From the NCBI RefSeq assembly GCF_009905375.1, contig NC_133648.1, positions 30,394,846 to 30,458,845 of the forward strand: 64,000 nt of DNA, in the 5' to 3' direction. This document shows positions 56,410 through 64,000 of the stretch, piece after piece (the stretch's first letter is position 1; each line of letters starts with the position of its first letter). Under the pieces are notes generated by a model. It was not told the origin of the DNA, searched no databases, and saw only the letters and a list, made by a program, of their open reading frames with translations. Source of the DNA: Apium graveolens. Taxonomy: Eukaryota > Streptophyta > Magnoliopsida > Apiales > Apiaceae. The position numbers and the translations under genes are program-made.

Positions 56410-57190
56410 TTGAGAAGCAAAAGTTCTAATGTTAAAAGCTATAATGAGAGTCTGTGCAATAGACTTGAAAGAATTTGGAATGATCACTTAACGCGAATTA
56501 AGTTATCTTACGACAATAGATCATATGTCAGTATTGAGATATCGCCTTATGAGATCCTTGAGGGAAGACAATGTCGATCTCCCTTATGTTAGGATGAAGT
56601 TGTAGAGCGCAAGATGCTCGGACCCGCAGTAGTCCAAAGGACCAGGGATATAATAGATCTAATCAGAGGACGGCTGGTAGTAACCCAAGATGGACATAAG
56701 AGGTATGCTGATTTGACTCAAAAAGGACAAAGAGTATGAAATAGGGGGACTAGTAATGTTATAGGTATCCCCTTGGAAACCCTTGGAAAGGATTGATGAG
56801 GTTCGGAAAGAAAGGAAAGCTAAGTCTACAATTTGTTGGACCCTTGGATATATAAAGACGTTTGGGAAGTTAGCATATGAGCTAGCCCTACCCCCGAACC
56901 TGTAGCAAATTCATAACGTGTTCCGCGTATCAATATTAAGGAAGTGTAATTCGGATGCCAGATAAATAGGGGCATAGGAGCGCATAGATATGCAACCCAA
57001 CGTAACCTATATGGAGCAACCAGGAAGGGTTATAGAGTGAAAAGGAACAAGTGCTTAGGAGAAGGATTATCAAACTAGGCAAAGTTTGGTGGTAGCACCA
57101 CAATGTGGGAAAATTTACTCGAGAGTTAGAAAGTGCAATGCTAAGAGAGTATCCCTATTCATTTTCTATCTGATTCCGGGACGGAATCCT
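56410..57190 (+). pseudogene. Integrase C-terminus, GPY/F module and chromodomain remnant
   Basis: NRLERIWNDHLTRIKLSYDN and SPYEILEGRQCRSPLC are the end of the gypsy integrase core, followed by DEVVERKMLGPAVVQRTRDI and GRLVV-QDGHKRYADL. Further on KLAYELALPPNL, HNVFRVSILRKC and MQPNVTYMEQPGRVIE show the GPY/F region and the segment leading to a chromodomain, with a W-NLLES-like end before the polypurine tract. This supports the chromovirus (Tekay/Del) assignment. Several stops and frameshifts make it inactive. Confidence 0.82.
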
Positions 57191-57206
57191 TTTAAGGAGG
57201 GGAGAC
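57188..57206 (+). other. Polypurine tract of plus Tekay-type element
   Basis: CCTTTTAAGGAGGGGAGAC directly precedes the LTR start TGTAATAACC, identical to the tract of the minus element. Confidence 0.88.
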
Positions 57207-60200
57207 TGTAATAACCCCAATTTTTGGAAATTTTTGAAACCCTTATGAATAGTGATTTTGCAGACTATGCTGAATGAGAAAACTTTTCATGCCACACTAT
57301 GTAGGGGTTCTGATATGGATATTCTGAGATTTTATTAGTACTTTATATGGGATATAAGTGTATGTAAAGATCGTCAGAATCCAAATCCGAACACTTTGAT
57401 TTTTCCCGGAAATCCAATAGATACGGAAAGAATTGAGTATAAGGTAACAGGATAAAAGGATTTAAATTAAAGGATTATAATAGAGGATCATAAAAAGGAA
57501 TATAATGTATTGAGAAAGGTTAAGGGAACCTAAGTAATAAGATCCCGGGTATGATCCCTCAAACGATAAACGAAAACGAAAGTTAAGCGAACCGTGTAAC
57601 AGATCAGCGGTCATTAGGCAAACAATTAGGAAGTTAATCAAAGGGATTAGAGAGAGTGATGTCACCCAACCAATGAGAAGAGGACAAGGAGGGAAAGATG
57701 ACATCACCACATGACATAGGCATGACATGGGAAGGAAGGAGATGTGGTGGCTTTTTAACCACACAAAATCAAGGGCAAATAGGTAATTAACTAAATCAAA
57801 CACAAAATCAAACCAACCAAGCCAAGCAAATCATCTTCATCAAAAAAATCAAAAAGAAACCAAGGCATTGTTCTTCATAGCTCTCGGCTTTTTACTATTG
57901 CAAAAGGCAAGAAATTCAAAACTCAAGATCCAAGCCTCCTAAATTGGTGAGTTAATTCCCTAATCATCTTTATGCTTAGTTAGGGCTATATCATGAGTTT
58001 AAGCCATCAATTCCTTCTCAATCTTCTTCATTTAATCAATGAAGAAGACAATGAATAGTGTTTTCAAGTTTTTAACTTGAAATTTTTCTTGATTTCCTTG
58101 AAGATCCAAGCATTCCTAAGACTTCTCAAAGCTTCTTAAGGCTTCCTAGCTCCTCCCACCACTTCAAGGAAGGTATATCATCTTCAAACCCTAGATTCCT
58201 ATGTATTATAAGATGATTTTGATTAGTAGGGTGATATTGTAGCTTGATGTTTGTGATTTAGAGTTTGGGATTGAAATGGTATTGAATCGGATTGGTAAAT
58301 CTTGTTGTTTTGGTTAAAAGAATGTAGTATAGTTAAATTCAAGCTTAGGCATAAGTATGAATGTTAAAATTAAATTGGTTGGGGTTGTTATGATATGATA
58401 AGGATGGATGTTGGTTGTATGTTGGATTGAGGTTGAATTGGGTTGGTTTTGAATGGTTTTAAATTGGGAAATCGCGTAAACATAGCCCTCGTAACGTCCG
58501 ATTTTCTTTAGACTGTTTTTGTGCATAACATTAGGACCCGAAAACCCCCTGCTAGATTATGACCATTGCCATGTTTAAATAGTTCGTGTTATGAGCTTCG
58601 TTTTGATATGTAGTTCGTTCGATTCCGATGCACGGTTTAGGAGAAACGACCGTTTCAAGTAACGGCGTTTCGCGAACGAAACTTTTCCCCTCGCCTTACT
58701 TTGAAACATAGGTTAAAGACCAAAAAGGGTTAATTAAGGTATGAAACATTTATGGTAAGTGTGTTAGGCAGTTGGTAAGACACTCGTGAAGGAATCGCCT
58801 TAAAACTCGTAAAGGTTAAATTATTAAAAATGGTGGAGCCGAGGGTACTCGAGTGACTTAAGAGAATCAGTAAGCGCAAAATAAGCGTTAGAATCTAAGT
58901 TAGTTAAAGTATAGATTTACAAGTGACTTTGGTTTAATTCCAACTTACTTGTTGTTTATAGGTTACCAAACTCGTCCCGAGCCTTTTATCACCCCAAGTC
59001 GCTCAGGCAAGTTTTCTACCCGTTATATTGTTGTTGTGATGTATATGTGTATATGCATGATCTTGCGATATATTGTAGCATGTTATATGGTACATATGCA
59101 TACCTGTTTCGTATTCTTGCCATATATATGTCTGTTGGTTCAGTTGATAATACCTATGCTAGAGGATAGCAGTATTTTGCATATACCCTTATTATAAGGA
59201 CCCAAAAGGTGAAAACATTTTCTAAAACCGGGAGTCGAGGATCCCGAGTAGATTCTGTATATATGTATATATATACATATATATTTATATATATATATAT
59301 GGTTATAGTTTTCAAAACTATTAATCGAATAAGGTTTATTCGATAACTTTATTTTATTTTATGAATATTATTTGAATATTCATTCGAGGGCTTATGACTC
59401 TTTATATTATTTATTGAATATTATTTCGAATATTATTCGAGGGCTTATGACTCTTTTATATTATTATTGGATATTACTTGGATATTTATTTGAGGATGTA
59501 TGACTCCTTTATTTTATGAATATTATTTATAATATTCATTCGAGGTATTATGACTCCGCTTATTACTTATTAATATTCTTTATTGTATTAAAGAATAAGG
59601 TGTCGATAATCAAACTTATTTTTGATTATTCAAATAAAGATAGTACTTTCGTATAAGTATATCTTTGGTTATTTAATACTCGTTTCAAGTATAAGTTTTA
59701 ATACTTCTACTTCAATTATTTTTATAAAGATTATTCTTTATGGGAATATTATTTAAATAATAATATTCAGACATTTTCTAAATATACTGGGGACTGATTT
59801 ACTTCATTAAATCAGCTTTACTCCAAACACTCTTTAAAGTGTTTTCGAGTCTTCAAAATGATTTTTAAAAGTTAGAGCGGATCCCAAAACTCATTTTTAT
59901 ATTTAAGATCTTCCTTTTTAAGGGGATTTAAATACTCGCTCAAAACCTGAGGGATCCGGCTCTGTGGTGTATTTTATATTCGCAACAAGGTTGCAGTTTT
60001 GGTAAATGAATTGATTACTTACCCAACGTTCGGGAAGTAAGTCCATCTATTGAGTCGGCATAAGCAACATGGGCTCAGTGGGCGTCCATGATAGTGTAAG
60101 TGGCTCAGTGGGAGTCCATCAAATGCATAAGTGGCTGAGTGGCAGTCCAGCATAAGGTCCTATTACGACCAGGGTGATGACCAGTAGGGAATTCGTCCAT

Positions 60201-61133
60201 CTACTAGTAGAAAAGGTTACTTATTGGTATCTTTGCCTGATCAGCGAGATACCTGGTTTATGCCAAAATTCTTTTCCTTTCCCAAAATTTATTGGATGTT
60301 TCAAACTCTGTTCATACTTTACATGACAGAGGTTTTCAGGAAATGTATAAAGAAGATGTATATGTGGATATATATATATATATCAGAACTTAATTAAGTA
60401 TATCATAACTTCATTTCCTTTAATAATATTTCAAAGGTTTAATCTCTTCAAATCTTGTCTTGTAGTCTCATCTATGTGATGAACTGGTAAAAGCTCATTA
60501 TACTTTGAACAGTGGTAGTTCAAGTAGCTTTATAAATGATATAAGTATAGTGAAGTATTTGGTAACTTCATCCCTTGTTTTTACTTATATCTAGTAAGTA
60601 ATTATCTTACACAGGATAAAAGATTCTAGTAAGTATCCATTTAGATACTTATATTATTGTTATCACTTTATATTATCTTGCGAGCTGTAAGGCTCACTCT
60701 TGCTTTATTTCTTCATCACACAACAACAGTTAGGAAAGATGGCCAGACTCCAGCAGACCCAGCGCAAGCGCATGGGAAGCGTCCCGCGTCTTCCCGATGA
60801 TGTTATGGCTGCTATAGCTGCAGAGGTAGATCTATTGGTAGATCAGGCACTCTACTTTTGAGAATCAAATTATGTATAATTATAACTTATGGCAGATAAT
60901 GGCAATTAACTGTAAATTATCAAGTAATCATTTTGGGTTGTAATAACTTTTAAATTATGGATTTAAAAACTTGTACTTATTTCAATTTCATCTCTGAGAC
61001 TATAACGGGTTGTGGTGTGTGTTAGTGTGGGGTCACAGCATAAGGTTATTTATTATTAATTAAGTGAAGTGATATTATGGAAAGAAAGACCGTGACGACC
61101 CGGATCCCCGACCCCGGATCTGGGGGTGTTACA
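57207..61133 (+). repeat. 3' LTR of plus Tekay-type element (3927 bp)
   Basis: Near-identical to 35568-39490, and carries the same internal arrays: AT microsatellite 59258-59301, 55-bp-type array about 59375-59560, 30-bp triplets 60072-60156. The mini-frame is unchanged at 60739-60861. Confidence 0.95.
60739..60861 (+). CDS. LTR mini-frame, 3' LTR copy
   Basis: Identical in coding sequence to 39096-39218, though the region just downstream already shows differences between the two LTRs. In a 3' LTR it lies after the transcript start and polyadenylation region of the element, so this copy would not normally be expressed from the element's own promoter. See that entry for content. Confidence 0.35.
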   Translation: MARLQQTQRKRMGSVPRLPDDVMAAIAAEVDLLVDQALYF

Positions 61134-62265
61134 TAAACTATTTACTTGCAGCTTGCTGATATGGTTGCTGAACAACATTCTGATTATTGCTCCAGCTGAA
61201 ATTGGGATGATTTCTATTATTAGGATGATAAGTAGCGGGCACAGGCTGTTGCGGTCGCTGATAATTGTTCATATACTGAATAAATTTATTAGCAAGAGAA
61301 CACTTATCTGTAGCATGAGAGCCTGCACAAAGATCACAGACAATAGCTATTTGATTGACTCCATAGTTGGCTAAAGAATCGACCTTCATAGACAGCGCTT
61401 GGAGCTGCGCTGCAATAGCTATAGCCGCATCAACTTCCAGAATACCTGCTACCTTCCCAGGCATCATCCTCTGAATTGGGTTTTGATACTCATTTGCAGC
61501 CATAGTTTCAATGAGATTATAGACTTCAGTATAGCTTTTGGCCCACAAGGCGCCTCCAGAAGCTGCATCGAACATGGGCCGAGATTGGGCCCCCAAACCA
61601 TTATAGAAACCAGTGGTCACCATCCAGTCAGGCATACCATGATGTGGACACTTTCTCAACATCTCCTTGTAGCGCTCCCAAGCTTCGCACATAGATTCTC
61701 CTTGTTGCTGCGCAAACTGAGTAAGAGCAATTCTCATAGCTGCAGTCTTGGCCATTGGATAGAACTTCACCATAAACTTTTGCGCGAGATCTTCCCAAGT
61801 AGTGATGGACCCAACTGGTAAAGAATGTAACCAGTCCTTAGCTTTGTCCCTCAGAGAGAATGGGAAAAGCCTCAGCTTGATAGCCTCATCAGTAACATCA
61901 TTATATTTGAAAGAACTATAGATATTGACAAAATTCCTGATATGCATGTTGGGATCTTCAGTCGCAGCACCTCCGAAAGAAATAGAATTCTGCACCATCT
62001 GAATAGTGCCCGGCTTGATTTCGAAAGTATTGGCCTGAATAGCCGGATGAATGATGCTTGACTGACTGTCATCAATTTTAGGCCGAGAAAAGTCCATAAG
62101 AGCTGGATCAGCTGGAACTATATGATCACCCATTATTACAGGTTCTTTCTTTTCACTCTCTTTATCCGAATCTTCAAAAACTATCTTCTCCGAAAAGTCA
62201 AGAGCTGAATCTGTTTCCTCAGCTGTATCTAGATTTCTCTTATGGGTGCGAGAAGCTGTATGCAT
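61134..62265 (-). pseudogene. gag: Athila Gag, N-terminal two thirds, split by a Tekay-type insertion
   Basis: 375 codons are open from the ATG at 62265. The capsid shows DPNMHIRNFVNIYSSFKYND, RLFPFSLRDKAKDWLHSLP, ITTWEDLAQKFMVKFYP and CEAWERYKEMLRKCPHHGMP, all hallmarks of Athila/Tat Gag. A CCHC-like CDLCAGSHATDKC is at about 306-318. The frame ends in TAG at 61138-61140, where a Gln-rich region goes on at 35567 across the insertion, so this TAG is probably a CAG to TAG change. With protease lost after 34681, the element is dead. Start chosen as the first ATG after the primer site. Confidence 0.9.
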
Positions 62266-62380
62266 AAACGCTCGCTAGAGTACCTGAAACACAACCGGAA
62301 GCAGTAAGTAACAAGTCTTAATCAATGAATCCTAATGACCACTGATGGCAAGTTCATAAACTAAACAAATTAACACTGAG
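62266..62380 (-). other. Athila untranslated leader
   Basis: About 115 bases between the primer-binding site and the gag ATG; no frame or motif seen. Confidence 0.6.
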
Positions 62381-62398
62381 TCCCCGACAGTGGCGCCA
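62381..62398 (-). other. Athila primer-binding site, Asp-tRNA type
   Basis: Minus strand TGGCGCCACTGTCGGGGA matches the TGGCGCC-x-x-TGxCGGGGA primer site common to Athila and Tat elements, six bases after the LTR end. Confidence 0.9.
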
Positions 62399-62404
62399 AA
62401 AACT

Positions 62405-63809
62405 TGTTAGGAACAAAGCATGCGCTAAATAAATCACGCAAATATACGCGTTCGCAAGTAATATAGAATGATTTCTAGTTCGTTCCCACAGAGACTCTAA
62501 TTAATTATATTTAATTAACACTTACTCACCAATGTATGATTACTCTTCAATGTCAAGACAATAATAATTAAGATTGATTAACTAATATTAACTACGAGAA
62601 TTAAACACTTAAATTATCAATATTAAACACACATGAGATCATTACTTCATTACTACTTCATTCAATAGTTATTGTTATTACCCTTAGCATGTAATGGTGA
62701 TGATATTAATCAAACAACACGAAACTGATAAACGCCAACTTTTGTTGTACGAATACCATTCTACCAAGCATCCATAATTAAGATAGAAGTTGAATAGGCA
62801 TCAATTATGTTGAGACCCTATATGTCTACAGAATTTGACAATATAACAATTTAAGCGCAGGTTATTTATTATGATTACACAGGGTAAGTAAAACGGTTAG
62901 AGTTACCCACTAATCATGCGTACAATACATTAACCTATGCTAGCATGGCAAGTTCTAAATCTCAAGATTCATTGTCGCTTCACAAGAGATTAACAAGCTA
63001 TCTTACATGTTCGCGACACACATAAGACGAATAAGCACAACCTATACTAGATATCATACAATCACCACATACCAAGGTATTAAACAATTAACTAAAAAAA
63101 TTTATAGTAAATCCGCTATGACCCCATGATCATGATTAGCCCATGATAGAACTCATCATCACCATGCGTTCATATGAAAACATGATATAACATAACGATA
63201 TAAACTAATAAAAATACTTAATAAAAACAGAGTACGTCACAAGAGTATTAAGGTTCAAAGAGTAAAGAAAACTAGCATCCACTGTTATAACGAATTAAAA
63301 GAATCACAAGATAAATGTATGCTTCCTCTTCTTCGTTGTTGCATGCTAAAATGGTCTTCTTGATCTTCTCTTCTTGTTGCTTGTTGTTGAAAACATCTCC
63401 CTAATAGGTTTATATAAGAGTCCACAAGAACCAGCGCCAACAGAAGCCCATTAGAACTTGAATTCTAAAATCCAGAATTAAATTTCCCGCACCCAGGCGG
63501 CCGCCTCCTCCTTCCAGGCAGGTGCCTGCTACCAGGAGGTTGCCTGCTCTTTCCAGGCGAGCGCTTGCAAGCCTTCTGGAAAAATCCAATTTTTGCTTCT
63601 GATTTTGCTGAATTCTTCGCACAACTCCCCGCAACTGATTCCAAGCACTTCCCTTAGCTTATTTTGATGAAATTCTCCTATCTAAACCAGTTATACCCTG
63701 AAATGCAACAACACTTGAAAACGCATTAAATACACAAAATACTCGAGTTCAAGACATCAATTCAAGCCGCTATAAGACGTTCTAAGTGGTATAAAATGCC
63801 ACTTATCAC
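62405..63809 (-). repeat. Athila LTR (1405 bp), shared by two internal regions
   Basis: The minus strand starts TGATAAGTGGCATTTTATAC at 63809 and ends CCTAACA at 62405. The primer site of the split Athila element is on its left, and a polypurine tract with 3' internal sequence is on its right. A GC-rich patch with repeated CCAGGC and GCCTGC motifs is at 63490-63570. Confidence 0.87.
63490..63570. repeat. GC-rich CCAGGC/GCCTGC mini-repeats in Athila LTR
   Basis: CCAGGCGGCCGCCTCC, CCAGGCAGGTGCCTGC, CCAGGAGGTTGCCTGC and CCAGGCGAGCGCTTGC follow at 18-28-base spacing, each partly self-complementary. The patch contrasts with the AT-rich LTR. Confidence 0.75.
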
Positions 63810-64000
63810 ACCCCAAACTTAAATCGATGCTTGTCCCTAAGCAGCACAGACTCAAACTCAGAATAAAATATGCATGAATGCAAACTTTATGAATGCAACG
63901 ATCCCCATCGCGATGACTAAACCAACCAACACATGACATATCAACAATGCAATTAGTCGACTAGAGATCAATCAAATCACGCAAGCTAACATACAACTAG
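63810..64000 (-). mobile_element. 3' internal end of another Athila copy
   Basis: The minus strand reads GGGACAAGCATCGATTTAAG then TTTGGGGTG directly before the LTR, the polypurine tract and preceding sequence typical of Athila/Tat 3' ends. No frame is kept. The rest is beyond the window. Confidence 0.78.

Larger units (their letters stand above)
35568..61133 (+). mobile_element. Tekay-type gypsy element with 3.9-kb LTRs, carrying a nested copia element
   Basis: The ends are TGTAAT...GTTACA, with a perfect 5-bp duplication TAAAC (35563-35567 and 61134-61138). LTRs are 35568-39490 and 57207-61133, differing at about 16 positions by eye, 15 of them transitions, plus two AT-repeat length changes. 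The interior is 39491-39702 and 51842-57206, about 5.6 kb once the copia element is removed, and is scrambled and full of stops. Primer site and polypurine tract are intact, so it can be replicated only with proteins from elsewhere. Confidence 0.95.

Noticed and set aside
61126..61821. Plus-strand frames of 82 and 140 codons
   Set aside because: Antisense to the open Athila Gag frame.

Overview
KIND OF DNA. The window looks like intergenic heterochromatin-type DNA from a flowering plant, probably a eudicot; I cannot name the species. It is AT-rich and almost wholly built from LTR retrotransposons (Ty1-copia and Ty3-gypsy) nested in one another, plus one broken CACTA DNA transposon. I see no intact host gene, tRNA, rRNA or CRISPR array. 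Most short open frames are shadows in LTRs or on the antisense strand of retrotransposon genes. LAYOUT. 1-2288: 5' end of a minus-strand copia element (gag, primer site, 1.03-kb LTR), cut by the window edge and inserted in a Tekay-type gypsy LTR fragment (2289-2806). That fragment sits in a decayed Angela-like copia array on the minus strand: internal region I (2807-7439), shared LTR (7440-9572, carrying a 613-bp solo LTR of another copia family), internal region II (9573-12646 and 26667-29146) and an outer LTR (29147-30702). A complete minus-strand Tekay-type element with 4.2-kb LTRs (12647-26661, target duplication TAATT) interrupts region II. 30703-31010 is an Athila gag scrap and 31011-32003 the 3' end of a CACTA element. 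32004-34680 is unclassified AT-rich DNA. 34681-35567 and 61134-62398 are two halves of one minus-strand Athila element, whose 1.4-kb LTR (62405-63809) is followed by the 3' internal end of a further Athila copy (63810-64000). The Athila gag is split by a plus-strand Tekay-type element (35568-61133, target duplication TAAAC, 3.9-kb LTRs), and that element is split by a young 12.1-kb SIRE-like copia element (39703-51836, target duplication CTGAG). HOW IT WORKS. The only element that looks close to competent is the SIRE-like one: its LTRs differ at 1 of 613 bases and gag and pol are open. It also carries a long accessory frame 3' of pol, broken by one nonsense codon and a 17-bp duplication. The two Tekay-type elements share the same scrambled, unreadable interior although their LTR pairs are about 99.6% and 99% identical, so they behave like a non-autonomous family moved by proteins made elsewhere. 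RELATIVE AGES from eye-counted LTR differences agree with the nesting: SIRE-like (about 0.16%) younger than the plus Tekay-type element (about 0.4%), which is younger than the minus one (about 1.1%); the Angela and Athila layers are older. MOST UNUSUAL: a tiny reading frame flanked by splice-like sites inside the Tekay-type LTRs and maintained between two diverged subfamilies; shared-LTR tandem arrangements in two unrelated families; and family-specific 8-10-base motifs repeated through two copia families.
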